Shown here: in pieces, positions 34,393-47,900 of the stretch
How positions within the stretch are numbered: the stretch's first letter is position 1
Layout: each line of letters starts with the position of its first letter
From: Saturnia japonica
Taxonomy: Eukaryota; Arthropoda; Insecta; Lepidoptera; Saturniidae
DNA length: 64,000 nucleotides
Assembly (NCBI GenBank): GCA_033032175.1
Contig: CM065312.1
Location: 2,108,001-2,172,000, forward strand
Direction: 5' to 3'
Notes under the pieces: generated by a model
Told to the model about the DNA's origin: nothing
Database searches by the model: none
What the model saw: the letters and a program-made list of their open reading frames with translations, nothing else
Program-made: the position numbers and the translations under genes

Positions 34393-35190
34393 ATGGCTGA
34401 AGGTGGCGTATCCGACACTGTTGATGGTAGGGATAAGTAGAACCCACCTCTAGAGGTTCACCGTGTTTCCATCCGCACCCCTCTGTTCTGCAAAGACCGC
34501 CCAGCTCTTTGGTTTGCGAGCTTAGAGGCCCAGTTCAACATTAACCAGATTACAGTAGAAACAACAAAATTTAGTTATGCAGTATCGTTACTTGACACTA
34601 GTTACACTTGTGAGGTTGAGGACATTATTATTTCACCTCCTCAGACCAACCCATAAGAACAACCATAAGAACAGATTGGCGACAGGAAGCCCACTTCGTT
34701 TCTCCGCCACCTCAGATTTCTGGCAGGACCTGCATTCCCAGACAAGCTGATGAAATATATCTGGTCTAGTCGACTTCCCAGACAGTTGCAGATCATTTTG
34801 GCTGCTCAACGCTTGGAGGAACTTGGTGAGCTGGCAGAATTAGCTGATACCCTAATGGACATAAAATCCCAGCCGCTTGAGGTAGGTGCTAGTACACTTT
34901 CACTTAACCCACCAGCACCGGAACAGAATGCATTCCTCTCGCTTCAAGAACAAGTAACAGACCTCTCCCGGGCTGTTGCTTCTCTTACAGCTACAGGGGG
35001 ATCATATAGAGGGAAGTCACGCAATCGTAGCAGCAGCAGATCGTGTAGCTGCAACCGTTCACAATCACCACAATCACGGAATCCCGACCTATGTTGGTAC
35101 CACGAACGATTTGGTAAGCGAGCACAAAAATGTACACAGCTATGCACGTGGTCTAAAAATCATTCGGGAAACGCGACAAGCGATCGGTAG
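34393..35190 (+). pseudogene. Gypsy gag, broken
   Basis: ATG at 34393, then a TAG after 15 codons and two TAA codons near 34655-34668. The frame is open from about 34670 to 35190. Recognisable Gag parts: ALWFASLEAQF, FSYAVSLLD, DRKPTSFLRHLR, then a Ser/Arg-rich tail and a partial CCHC-like motif (CWYHERFGKRAQKC). Confidence 0.8.
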
Positions 35191-38100
35191 TGGCGAGTAC
35201 CGATCGCCCGCTCTCAAATCGTCGCCTGTTTGTACTGGACCGGTGTACAAAAGAAAGATTTTTGATTGACACTGGCTCTGATATTTCTTATTTTCCCCGA
35301 CTATTTGCCAGAGGCCATTTTATTAGCAGTGGATATGACCTCAGTGCTGCCAATGGCACTTCAATTAAAACTTTTAGCAGTATTTCTCTCAATTTAAATT
35401 TAGGATTACGCCGTGATTTTAGATGGAGTTTTATAATAGCTGATGTCAGCACACCTATTATCGGATCAGATTTTTTAAGTTTTTACAATTTTTTACCGGA
35501 CTGTAGGCACGAACGGGTAATTGATGGTACGACCAAGCTGTGGATACCAGCTTCAAGAGCGCACACTTCCCAGGACAGCATTAAAGCAGTCACATGCGGG
35601 AACTCACCTTTCGAGCAGGTGCTCGCTGAGTTTCCGGACATCATGCGTCCTCCGGGAATAGACAGAATAGTCAAACACACTACTGTCCACTACATCAATA
35701 CCACTGATGACCCACCAGTCAGCTGCCGTCCCCGCCGCCTAGGCCCAGAAAAATTGCATATAGCACAGCAAGAATTTAATGCAATGTTACAATGTGGTAC
35801 CGCACGACCTTCCAGCAGCTCGTGGTCATCGCCCCTGCACCTCGCTCCTAAGAAAGACGCAACATGACGACCATGCGGTGACTACAGAGCACTCAATGCC
35901 CGCACTATACCGGACAGGTACCCAGTCCGACACATAGGGGATTTTTCACAAAACCTGGCTAGATCCACCATATTTTCCATCATAGATTTAGTAAAAGCAT
36001 ACCAACAAATACCTATTAATAGCTCTGATATCTGCAAAACAGCCATAATAACACCCTTTGGACTATATGAATTTCCTTATATGACCTTCGGTCTTAGAAA
36101 TGCTGGTCAGACCTTTCAAAGGTAGATCGATGAAGTAATGCGTGGACTTGATTTTTGCTTTGCTTACGTAGATGACATTTTGACCCACTCAATTGACATT
36201 TCCCAGCATATTCAGCACCTCAAAATTATTTTCGAGCGCCTTCAACAGTACGGTGTGGTAATAAATCCAGCAAAATGTGTTTTTGGAGCAGCTGAAGTCT
36301 CGTTTTTAGGATACCGCATTAACGCCCAAGGGACTCACTCTCCTGACGACCGCATTCAAGCCCTTCGCAATTATCCTCCACCCAAGACTGTGCAAGGCAT
36401 GCGTAGGTTCCTCGGCATGATAAACTTTTATCGTAGATACCTACCTTATGCGGCAAAGTATCAAGCGCCGCTCATTGATGCCGTAGCCGCCACAGGGAGC
36501 AAAGGTGCAAAACCTTTCCCCTGGACGCCTGAACTTCAAAAACATTTCGAAGCTTGCAAGGAAAGCTTATCAACAGCGACCATGTTGTACCACCCAAGCC
36601 AGCAAGCACAACTCGGTCTATTCACCAACGCGTCAGGATCACATATTGGCTCCTGTCTCCAGCAACGCAAAAACGAAACTGACAGCTGGCAACCTCTATC
36701 TTATTTCAGCAGGAAATTGACTGCAAAGCAAGCAGAGTGGCCCACCTACTATAGGGAACTTCTTGCCATTTATGAAAGCGTGCAGCACTTTAGACACATC
36801 CTGGAGGTCCAACATGTGACTATTTTCACAGACCACAAGCCTATCATTTATGCTTTCCAGCAACGGCGAGAAAAACTTCCACCAGCACAACTCAATCAGC
36901 TAAGTTTTATAAGTCAGTTTTCAACAGACATAGTTCACATCAAAGGGGAGGACAATGTGGTTGCGGATACTATGTCTCGCGTGGAGGCTGTATCTTTAGC
37001 AGATGACTTCGCTGCACTCGCGAATGCTCAAGCCGTTGACGAAGAACTCGAAAAGCTTCGTACCGGTTCTTCTCTTAAATTGGAATTGCTTCACATTCCA
37101 GGAAAAAACATCCAGGTGACTTGCGATACATCCACGGGCAAGCCTAGACCTTACCTACCCGCATCATTCTGTCGCTCGACGTTTCTGAGACTCCACAACC
37201 TCAGTCACCCTAGCGCGCGTGCAAGCGCTCACCTGGTGTCTGACCGCTATGTTTGGCCTTCCATGCGCAAAGACTGCATGGCTTGGGCTCGCTGTTGCTT
37301 TGCATGCCAACGCTGCAAAGTCTCCCGTCACGGAAGGTCGCCGTTAGAAAAATTCCCTGGAAAGTCAGCCCGTTTCCAGCACGTCCACTTGGACATCATA
37401 GGCGCACTTCCCCATTCTGGTGGTTATACATACTGTCTGACAGCCGTCAACAGATTTACCAGATGGCCGGAAGTATGGCCAATGTCAGGCATTACCGCAG
37501 AAGAGGTAGCCGACACATTCGTTTCCGGATGGATCTCGCGATATGGCGTTTCACTTGTCATCACAACAGACCAAGGGCGACAATTCGAATCTGCCCTTTT
37601 CACCCAAGATCTGTGCAACAAAACGTACCCGGACGACAAGCTATCACCCGCAAGCAAATGGAATGGTAGAACGCCTTCACAGGCAATTAAAAGCTGCCCT
37701 TATGTGCCATGGGAGTACATGGAGCAAGGCTCTACCGCTAGTGTTGCTTGGCATACGCACAGCACTTAAAGAAGACTTACAATGTTCTTCTGCAGAACTT
37801 CTGTATGGCGAACCCCTGCGGTTACCAAGAGAGCTCGTCGTACCAGCAACAATCGATCATGATACTCACATCGAGGACTTCGTAGCCAGACTTCGCTCCA
37901 AGATGGCTAGCATACGTCCCACCCCAGCATCACGACACGCTCATCCATCATCATTCATCTTCAAAGACCTGCAGACAGCAAGCCATGCGTTCCTGAGGGA
38001 CGACACAGTGAGGCGACCATTACAGCCACCCTACACCGGACCTTACAAAATTTTGGCTCGGAACCCCAAAACTGTAACGCTCGAGGTTGCAGGTAAAAAG

Positions 38101-38340
38101 CACGAAGTCAGCGTCGATCGCGTAAAACCAGCTCACCAGGAAGTCGAACAAGATCAACAAGAGTCGATGACAGCTACTTCCACACCAGCACCTGTCATCG
38201 CGCCTCCATCCGCTCCTCTGACTACAAATAGCACGCCATCCAACATTCCGCAACATGACACCGCATCCCCTGCTACATATCCTACAGTCATTAGACGCAC
38301 TGGTCGCAGAGTTAGGTTCCGTGACATCCTAGATCTATAG
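35190..38340 (+). pseudogene. Gypsy pol (protease-RT-RNase H-integrase), broken
   Basis: The frame is -1 relative to gag, as in many Gypsy elements. Protease FLIDTGSDIS. Reverse transcriptase with [16 protein letters not shown] and YVDDIL. RNase H with LFTNASGSH (Asp of the usual TDAS replaced by Asn) and FTDHKP. Integrase with the HHCC region (CFACQRCK), HLDIIGALP, TTDQGRQFES and MVERLHRQLK. Breaks: TGA 35865-35867, TAG 36123-36125, and a frameshift near 37620-37650 in the integrase core. No reading through is possible. Confidence 0.88.
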
Positions 38341-38400
38341 ATTTCTTCTAAATTGTTATTTTTCTTTCTCTCGGCTGTAATTTTCTCCGTAGGGGGGTGA

Positions 38401-38627
38401 TGTGGCGACTTATCACAATAAATAGTTGTTACTTCAGCCACATTCTATTTTGTTTATGATAGACTGGCTGACTTTCAAGTCTTGAAAAAGATAAATAAGA
38501 CATCTGTCACGGACTGACAAGGGGATATATTATTCTGTAATCGGTTACTAGCGACAAAATAAATACAGCAATAATTCAAATGCTGAGCTGCATTTTTAAT
38601 TAATAGGATCCGCCAAGCGATCCTATA
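38401..38627 (+). repeat. Gypsy 3' LTR
   Basis: 227 bp, starting TGTGGCGACTTATCAC directly after the purine tract AGGGGGGTGA and ending GATCCTATA. It contains an AATAAA near 38560. Followed by GATC. Confidence 0.85.
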
Positions 38628-38856
38628 GATCGTTAGTTAACTTGGGCATTTATTGAAGGTTAAGATTATCCTTTACAGTTTTCTATTTAAATGAATACCG
38701 TAGAAGATATCACGAATTCAAAATTATTCGCGACCAAAGAAATCCTACCTAAACAAACCTATGATAAATTGCGCGACGCGAGCTAAGCGCACTATTCGTA
38801 GGTACCTATGAAGATACATAACATACCATCACGCCTGTATCCCCAAAGTGTTAGGC

Positions 38857-39056
38857 AAAGGTGTATACCCACATTTCACCGGGTATGTTTTGGGTACCAT
38901 GTAATAGATGGTGAGCCAATAGCCATTAATCGGGCACAAAGCCAGACTGAGTCAAGCTGCTACCTACTGACAATAGCACTTTGCTTGACCTGAGATTCGA
39001 AATCAGGATCTCAAGCATAGCAGTCGCGTTTAGGACCACTAGGCTAATGAGGTTGT
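38857..39056 (+). repeat. SINE-like repeat
   Basis: Includes ACCATGTAATAGATGGTGAG, then ACTTTGCTTGACCTGAGATTC and a stretch about GACCACTAGGCTAATGAGG. A related end is at 57828-57935. Widespread lepidopteran type in my memory. Elsewhere in 38632-41953 I see only the two small items listed below and no gene. Confidence 0.55.
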
Positions 39057-40145
39057 CATGAAATTATGAACCGCCTATATTAAAACGATAAACTCAAAAA
39101 AAATCCTGACTATGTCCGATTTCTCTCAAAATAGCTTGGTACAGATTCTAATACAATTTTGTACACGGGAAGCTTATGTCATTGATCGATTGATAGGTGT
39201 AGCGACATCTCTCGCCACAACTGACGCATCGACACAACTACGTAGCGACACATAGCGACATCTATCGAACCACATAGGATGCATCCCTACTATCCTACAT
39301 TGCGCTATAGAAATTAACTCAATCGTTGAGTATCTATACAAGAACCCGACTACAACCGTCGGGGCAGCTGCCAGCCAGACATAGCACCCGTCTGGCCGGA
39401 GGATCCTCCCTTTTCTATGGCGGATGAGGAACTTTACTCTCTGTTCCTCACCTCCGCTAAAATAGGCTATATGATTTTTCAATAATACTTTTAGAAATAA
39501 TGGAATATGAGTAAAAATAATAATTAAGAGATATGAAGAAATTATTGCATAATAAGCGCGAGAAGAGCTGCGGGTATTACTAGTATTAACGAAATCTATG
39601 CTTTTGAGCGATGCCTGTTTGGATGAAAGTGTAATAAATAATAATGCAATAATTTAAGAAACAATTTAAAAAAGTTCCAATGATTACCTACCTTGATGAG
39701 TACAGTACACAAAGTACTGCACAGGTAACCACAACTGTCTACCAAACACTAAATTATATTCTAAAACCATATATGTATTTTACGAAAATAAGCGATATTT
39801 TCTTTTCGTCACGATTGACATGAGCCCCGCAGTGTCTTCGCTTTCAAAAATCAGTGTTTTTTTTTTTAATTTATACAATTTCCTTTGCGATTTGGGCCTT
39901 TAGCACTACTTTCTGCAGCTAAAAGTCTACCATTTCCTGTACCTATCTATATTTATAAAATGATTGAGTTTTCCGTTGTGTGCGAACCATGCAAAAACTA
40001 CACGATAGATTTTGATAATTTTTTTTTGTTTTATTCCGTACTCCTTAACCAAAAAATAATTATCACGATATCTTAATATAATAAAAATATATTAAAATTT
40101 TAAGAAACTACGATTTCTATAAGAGTTACGTGTACTTATGTCGTC

Positions 40146-40180
40146 CATGCGAGCGAAGCTGCAGGTACAACTAGTCTGTA
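40146..40180 (-). repeat. Fragment of CTAGCTG...-type repeat
   Basis: On the - strand ACTAGTTGTACCTGCAGCTT then CGCTCGCATGGACGAC, matching the family start. Confidence 0.5.
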
Positions 40181-40303
40181 ATAAGACGATTTCTAAGGTC
40201 TGTGTTAATTTAATTAGTTTTGTTGAAAACCGGCACACGCGTGCCTTGATGGAGTTATGCCAACCATTGCATTATGCAAACCAAATGAAGTCAACTTTTG
40301 AGA

Positions 40304-40420
40304 CCGTAGACCTTACCAAGTCCGGTGAAGCTGTAAAAGCCGCAGCGGCTTTAGGGCCCCTAAGGCTAACAGTGTAGTCAGTTAAAAAAAAAAAAAAAAA
40401 AAAAAAAAAACCGTAGACCT
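40304..40420 (+). mobile_element. Short retroposed insert with A27 tail and 10-bp target duplication
   Basis: CCGTAGACCT occurs at 40304-40313 and 40411-40420. Between them lie 70 bp of unique sequence (starting TACCAAGTCCGGTGAAGC, ending GTGTAGTCAGTT) and 27 A. This is the structure of LINE-mediated retroposition of a 5'-truncated RNA. Source RNA unknown. Confidence 0.88.
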
Positions 40421-41953
40421 GATGAAACAAGTTTTTTTTTGCCAAAATTCGGCAATTCGGCATGGTATTTCAGAATTGTGATTTTAGCAACCAGAGAGCT
40501 TGATGGATAATAAGCACACTTGGCTTTCTAGGAAATTTTTGCCTCTGCAGCCAGTCTTAAAATATCAGATACCTTAACCACTCATTGCGAAAGTCACTGT
40601 CACTAAGTACAAATTATGTAAAATTAACTACTGAATAATTAGGGTAAAATTCGTTAATGCGCTGGAACTTCAACTACTATTGCATAAAAAATACATTTCC
40701 CCACGTGTTTCAGTTAGTGTAACAGAGATAAGAAAGCAATATTTATTCATTAGTGCCTTAAAGGGTAATGACAACAAATTCATCTTAGCGGGGATTCTCC
40801 GGTCAACGTCTAAATATACATTTGGTGATATGGTAATGAATCTAGTCATGTGCTGAGTCTTTCGTTTGTAGCATGGACATATATTCTTTTTATAATTAAT
40901 ATTTCTTATATTTGTATCCATGACGCAGGCAGTCAACATTGTTCAAATCTCGTAAAAAAGAGTACGAGAATTTTATTTTTCTGGTATCTCGTACAGGACT
41001 GCTAATTTCGTAAAGTTACGAGATTTCTCGTACATCTGGCAACACTGTTGACGCGACACTTACTGCTTTTCTTTGTTTGTGATATTTTGTCATAATTGAC
41101 ATCAGAATTATTGACATTGTATGCTTGTAAATGCTTGTCCTCTGGTTATTGGTCTATGATGCTTGTCATCACTTGACATAAGCAAAATTGCCTACATGAA
41201 AGCAAAAAAAAAAACATGGTAGGATTGCTTATCAATGGTCACACTGAAATAACGTCAAATCAGTGCTGCTAGATACATTGTTATTACAGTAGATCTACTT
41301 TAATTTCATGTCATTCACTGTACACTTTATTAGTAATATATGTATAGTGTATGGAGAACACAATTTTTTTTTTATCTAACCAAAAATTCATCTTTTGTGA
41401 CAAAAAATTAACGGTACACATATTTATTAGCACATGACTTTCACTCGAAGAAAATTATTTCTCGATCCTTTGAATTACATATAAAAGGATAACTGACTGA
41501 CTAACATATCAACGCACAGCCCAAAGTACTAAGGATATGAAAAAATTAAATGCATGGTAAAAATTAGCATGAGAATTCCGAGTTCTTTTTACACTGTTGC
41601 TTAGCCTTAATAAAGGATGTTTGGAAAATCTATCCTTAAGGTGTTATCAATTGTAATAATGTTAAAATTTTGTGTTGCTTAAAATAAAATGGAATGTAAT
41701 CGAAGTGAATGCTAATGATAGTCATTTTTAGTTCTTAGTATTGGAAAGCGAGAATATAAATGTAGTCATTTAACTTTTAAGCACTGTATGTCTTGTCGAA
41801 AACAATATTTTGTAGCCCAAAACACTATAGTATAATTGTATTGAACTATTTACTTTTTTTAATTTCTTCATCAGTCATCTAGCAACACTGCGACAAAGTT
41901 GAAAATAATTTTGTTTTTATTTTCCCTGAAAAGCTTTATTGTTAATAATAATA

Positions 41954-44900
41954 ATGACAGCGACAACTAGAGTGGCTATATCACAAATATTGCGCAACAA
42001 GGACGAAGCTGTTGACGAAGAAGATGAACCAAAGAAGAAATCTCGAGAGGACTGGAGGAAAGCCAAAGAGCTCGAAGAAGCCCGTAAAGCGGGTACAGCT
42101 CCGGCTGCTGTCGATGAAACAGGTACCTATAAAAAAATTTATGTCATTTATCTTATTTAAAAGTAACTATGTATAGGTACGCTATTCACTGTAATGTGAG
42201 ACTTTATGTAAACAAAAATCAAGTGTTAATAAGATACCTGAAGATAAATTTTGACGAGGATATGTGTCCTTAGGCCTTCTCTTTTGCGTGTGTTTAATTG
42301 CTCACTACAATTTAAAACCCGTTTCCTTATCCACGGCATACAGAGCAGACTTCTATGTGCGATTTTCTTTGATTAAAAAGACTTGCTCGTATAAGCTTGG
42401 TTGCTTGGATCAGGTTTATCCATATTTGAAAACAACTTTTATTAAATAACGATAACAAGGAGAGAACGAAAATATTTGGAAAGATTTGACACAACACAAC
42501 TCGAATGTAATCAGTGGAGACTAGGAGATTACAGCCCAGCGGAATTTAAAACACATGTTGTTTAGTTTACTGTAGCCCTTTTCGTATTATCTTTTTAAAG
42601 TTTTGAAAGATTTCATATTATTGTAATTTCATGTATTTTAAGTGCACAGATCTGTAGCATCACATTATATTTAAAAATGAAATAGTGAAAGTGTTCAAAT
42701 TTTATTCTACAATAATAAAAATTGTAATATGCTATTAATATTAACAAATGTAATATAAATGGATGTTATTGTTTACAAATTCTTGTCAAGACAAGAACTT
42801 ATGGCCCTTAAAATCTCCAATATAAAGAACCCATTTTATAGTTGTTTACATAAAATCTCACTTTGGAGTTTTTGAGGGAATCTTGAAGTCATGTATTGTA
42901 ATTTTTATTATTAATTCATTAACTTAGGTTTTTGACCCTATATTATGTATTCATGGTTGTGATTTGCATGATATAGTTTGTTTTTAAGCCTAAGTAAAGT
43001 GGATTATAAGTATAAACAGGAAGCACATATTCTGAGATGTTACAAAAACTCCCTAGAAAATTCTAAGAAGGGAACCACCATTTTGTTAGGATACTGAAAT
43101 TGCCATAAGACAAGACACTATATTCATTTTATAATGGCAGTAATTGTCTCCAATAAAGAGGACTAGTTGCCAAGTTAGGAAGAAGAAGAAAAATCTCACT
43201 TTATAATGAATGTGGTATATGTTTCCATGTTCCTTTTCCATATTAATTAATAGTTTTTATACTAAATATAGCAGCCAATATAGAAAAATGATCAGAATGA
43301 TAGAACACACTATATAGATTCTTTTTTTCAGGTTTGTATTTTGGGATCCTGTAGAAGGTGGAACTAGAATTCTTAACTGAAATATTATTTTGCTTTCAGG
43401 AAAAGACATAAATCCACACATTCCTCAGTACATAGCATCAGCTCCCTGGTACTATGGGACATCAGGGCCAACTTTAAAGCATCAACGACCACAGGAAGAC
43501 AGAGAGGCACAATTCACTAAACTTGACACTTATTACAACAAAGGTGTAGATGTGGTGAGTTCCATTTGTTATTCAAACAGCCTCTGTTTTAACTATCTTA
43601 AAATATTTTTTGTATAAATTGTCTTTAACTGTGACAATATGTTCTTTCAGACAAAAACAGCAATAAAATATAGGAAAGGGGCTTGCGAGAACTGTGGAGC
43701 AATGACTCACAAGAAAAAAGATTGCTTGGAGAGGCCTAGAAAAGTAAGTTGATTCTTATGAATAATTTACTATAAATAATTGCATAAATTTTTATATTTT
43801 ATTCATACAAATGAAAATAATACTAGCTGTCCATAACAATATTTTAAACAAAATTGGATGTAAACAACTGAACAGTGGTCATGTTAGTTAAAAAGATTGT
43901 CAATACATGGTGCCTCCTACATGTTAGTCGTATTTATTGCTATGCATAGCATTCCTAATGAATTTCTTTTTATATTTACTTTTTTTAATAAATACAAATT
44001 TTATACTATTTTTCTGTTTTATCAATAGCGGGGAACATAAGCTTTAAAATTATGTTTGAATCATTAATTTTTATATATGATATGGATTTAGATATGGTTT
44101 CATACAAAAACACATTTAAGAAAAAATATATTGAGGGTAATATTTTACTCTGTATTTTATACTCTCTGTAATCTGGGGTGGCTCTTGGAGTTATTACAGG
44201 CCTTAAAATTGACCTGTGGCTAAACCAGGGACAATGAATGATAAATACAATTATGGTAAAAGACTTTTTAAAATATATAATGGTTTTTAATCAACTTAAC
44301 AAAATAAAAAAAAAATAGTAAAATTTCTCATTGGCCAGATAATATATCTGGGAATTAAAAAAATACATTTGACCTTGGATCCAGACGCTGACGCAAATGT
44401 TGAAGTACTATTGTTAAGGTCTTAGTAATCACTATTCTCTGAATATCTGAACACTTCTTGAAACATCGAAGCTTATCGCTCCGATTGCGTAATCCAACAA
44501 ACAATGGTCTAAGAATAGAACAGTTTCCCTTTTAAATCATCTTATAAATATCAATATATTTTTAGTGATTACGATCTTCCGTTTATTTTGGTATATAAGC
44601 GAGCCGTGTTTGGGCCAGTACAGTTCTGTTTTGGGCAACCAAGTGGAAACAACAACAAGAAATCTGGTAGAGGAGCATCGAGAGAGAGATACTGTAAGTA
44701 AGACAACAGTACAGTGAACATCAGTATAGTGAGTTTGTTTGAAATTTGCTTCACTGAGTATGAATAAATTATTTACGTAAAATCGAATGGCATCTTCACT
44801 ACCAACGGATATAGCACTATGTCTATAGCATATAACTCACATCAATTTATCTTTTGTTTCATAGGACACCTTACATCATTATTGATTTGAGCATAACTAT

Positions 44901-47900
44901 TCCTACTTGTCTATATATATATATATATAGCATAATATATATATATATATATATATATATAATGTTTCGAAATATAAATTATTCTAATATGAAAAACAAT
45001 CTTTAATTTACAGATAGGTGCAAAATTCTCACATGCTGGCATAGCTCCCGATGAGTTCAATCAACCAGACCTGAACTTAAGCTACGATGGTAAACGAGAC
45101 AGATGGAATGGTTATGATCCTTCCCAACATAAAGACATAATCGAGGAATACCAGAAAGTTGAAGATGCTAAACGAGAGTTGAGAGCAAAAAAATTAGAAG
45201 AAGGTTAGTTGAAGAAAAAAACCTTAGCAGAGTTAACAATATCTGTTAAGATTTATCATCGGTTACTAAATTGAACATTGTACTTTTATTGATTTAATAC
45301 TATGTTATAAATATTATACAATCATACAAATAGTGAAATAAGAATATAGAATCCTACACATTACTATGTATCAACAGTTTATATTACAGGGACAGTGAGT
45401 GACAAAAATTATTAGTTGGTATATATCAATGTTGTCAAAACATTGGGTAGTTCCGACTACTGTTTAGTTAAGTTGGTATCACCATACCCTCCACCTGAGT
45501 AAGGCTCCAGGTGCACAAGAAGGATATAGCGTTATAAGTTAGTGGATTGGGATGAGATGCGTCACTTCCTAGCATCCTTGGCAAAAAACTTGCTTCTTCT
45601 TAACAGATTTGTCAAGCTGCGCTTCAGCCATTACCTACCGATGTGTTGTGTCAGAGTATGCAATATTTTATAAGTACTATATTCTGGCATACCACTCGAG
45701 GGTGAAGCTCGCTCGTGTTTTAACACCAAATGTACCAAAGCTGAAAAGACTAAAGAATTAATTAGCTTTTCATGCATTGGCGAAAACACGTTACCACTAA
45801 TCTCCGGATCTACAAGAAAAAAAAATTTTTTTCAATAAAGCTGCCAAGTCATGTAAGAAAGTTCTGTGTAAGGCTAGCTACGATCACGTTTGCCGCATTG
45901 GAGCCAAGCTTGCTGCTTGTCCTTCAGGAAATAAACCTTATTGGTCTCTCTCCAAGTCGATCGAGGTTAACTTTAGTAGGTTGAATGTTGAAGTTGGATA
46001 GCTCATTGGCCTATTCAGCAGCGGAAAGGCAAACGTTTTAGCTGATCTGTATGCGCAAAATTCACATCTTAAATCTTGTAATAAAATTCCGCCCTCAATA
46101 TCACCGTGTGATACAAAGATACAGAAAATTGTAATACTCACCAAGGACGTACGAACAGTGTTACGCATTCATGGCATCTCACTAATGTTATTTAAGAAAT
46201 GAGCACCTGAGTGGGTTCCTATTATGATACGTTTAGTTCTTCTCTCTCTGTATTCTGGTATTGTTCCGTAGTCTTGGAAAATGGCGAACATTTAGCCGGT
46301 TCCAAAAAAAGGAGAACTGACCGGACTACTACCGTCCAATCGCTACAACCTTACTAATCTGTAAAGTAATGGAGGGAATAATAAACAAACAGCTTTTGGC
46401 ATACCTTGAGATAACGATGTCACTTCGGCAAAAACGATCTACTGGGGATCTTCTAGTGTGTGCCACCCATTACTGGAGCGAGGCTATCGAGAAACACGGA
46501 GAGGCACTTGCTGTTTATCTCAATATTTCTAAGGCATTTAATCGGGTCTGGCACGCAAGTCTCTTGAGTAAACTCCGGGGTTACGGGATCCCTGAACGTC
46601 TGCAGATCTGGATCGACGATTTTCTGAGTGCATGATAAATACGAGTAGTTGTTGATGTTTGCTATTAATTCCGGAGTTTCTCGAGGATATGTACTCGCTG
46701 CGACACTATTTCTGCTGCATATCAACGATCTCCTGAAACCAAGTATATTTGGGTATGCAAATGACAGCACTGTTGCTGAGAGATACTTTTCCGGTTCGCA
46801 GGCAGACTTATTGTAAATCTGTAAGAAGAGAGAGGCCATGGTCGAGCGTCTGAATACGAACCGTAAGTTCGTAACCGATTGGAGTGATTTAAACCGGATT
46901 CAGTTTAACGCGGACAAGTTACGGGCGTGTCTTTTTTTAGCTAAACGGAGTCCGTTTATCCAGACTCCTACTTTTCGGAGTGTTTCCCTGCAACTAGCTG
47001 ATAATCTTAAGCTTCTTGGGGTCCAGCTAAAGTTGGATATCATCTTTGCGCTTTCCATTGAGTCGAAAGCGAAAACAACTGCCAAGAAAATGGGAATCCT
47101 TTTCAAGGTTAGGAATAGTTGTGTATGATACTGTTGTCATATCTGGGATGGATAAGCGATATAACAGCTTACCGCTATTGATTCAATGGATCATCGTGCT
47201 CGATGTCTGTGCAGGATAACAGGAAAACAAGCGCAAACGCCGCAGTAGACGTGGCCTGTCACAAGAGCGAGATCGCGTCACAAGTGCGAGCGAGACGCAC
47301 TATATGTTTAGTTTATATCGTATTTATAGCCTTTAAATGTATTATTTTAAAGTTATTGTTAAATTATTAGAAAACCTTTTAGTTTCAACACACAAATATA
47401 GTTTTGTATAACCAATAGAGATATAGATAATAAGAAACACATTTGCCATGGAGGGGACTTCGTGCTCGCACCGCACTGTCGCCCCTCCAACAAGACCCGC
47501 TTTGCCGCCCCGTCGATCGCCATAAAAGGCCGCGCTCCGCGGTACTAAGTGCATTCGTTCTCAAGAAGTCGGCAAGAAACTACATAGCGACAAACGCATT
47601 CATTCTCAAGAAGTCGGCAAGAAACTACATGGCGACAAGCGCATTCGTTCTCAAGAAGTCGGCAAGAAACTACATAGCGACAAGTGCATTCGTTCTCAAG
47701 AAGTCTGCAAGAAACTACATAGCAACAAGTGCATTCGTTCTCAAGAAGTCTACAAGAAACTACATAGCGACAAGCGCATTCATTCTCAAGAAGTCGGCAA
47801 GAAACTACATAGCGACAAGCACATTCGTTCTCAAGAAGTCGGCAAGAAACAACATAGCGACAAGTGCATTCGTTCTCAAGAAGTCGGCAAGAAACAACAT

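Larger units (their letters stand above)
30991..38627 (+). mobile_element. Gypsy (Metaviridae) retrotransposon with split 5' LTR, decayed
   Basis: The 3' LTR is 38401-38627. The 5' LTR starts at 30991, breaks at 31018 and resumes at 33959. GATC flanks the outer ends (30987-30990 and 38628-38631), which supports one element of which 31019-33958 is a later insertion. Internal parts are in the order gag, protease, reverse transcriptase, RNase H, integrase, with several stop codons and a frameshift. No env gene. Confidence 0.78.

Noticed and set aside
38857..39056. tRNA gene suggested by a GATTCGAAATC T-arm-like motif
   Set aside because: No acceptor stem or anticodon arm can be folded around it; it is the end of a SINE-like repeat.
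39174..39482. 102-codon - strand frame in the intergenic region
   Set aside because: No recognisable domain; moderately GC-rich repeat-like sequence with CGACATCTATCGA words. Left unassigned.
41130..41160. GGTTATTGGTCTATG matches sequence near the ISL2EU-like right end (26985-27005)
   Set aside because: A 15-17 bp match with no terminal inverted repeat beside it; too short to call a copy.
44569..44754. 61-codon - strand frame in Slu7 intron 3
   Set aside because: No domain, lies in a possible solo LTR, and has no conserved features.
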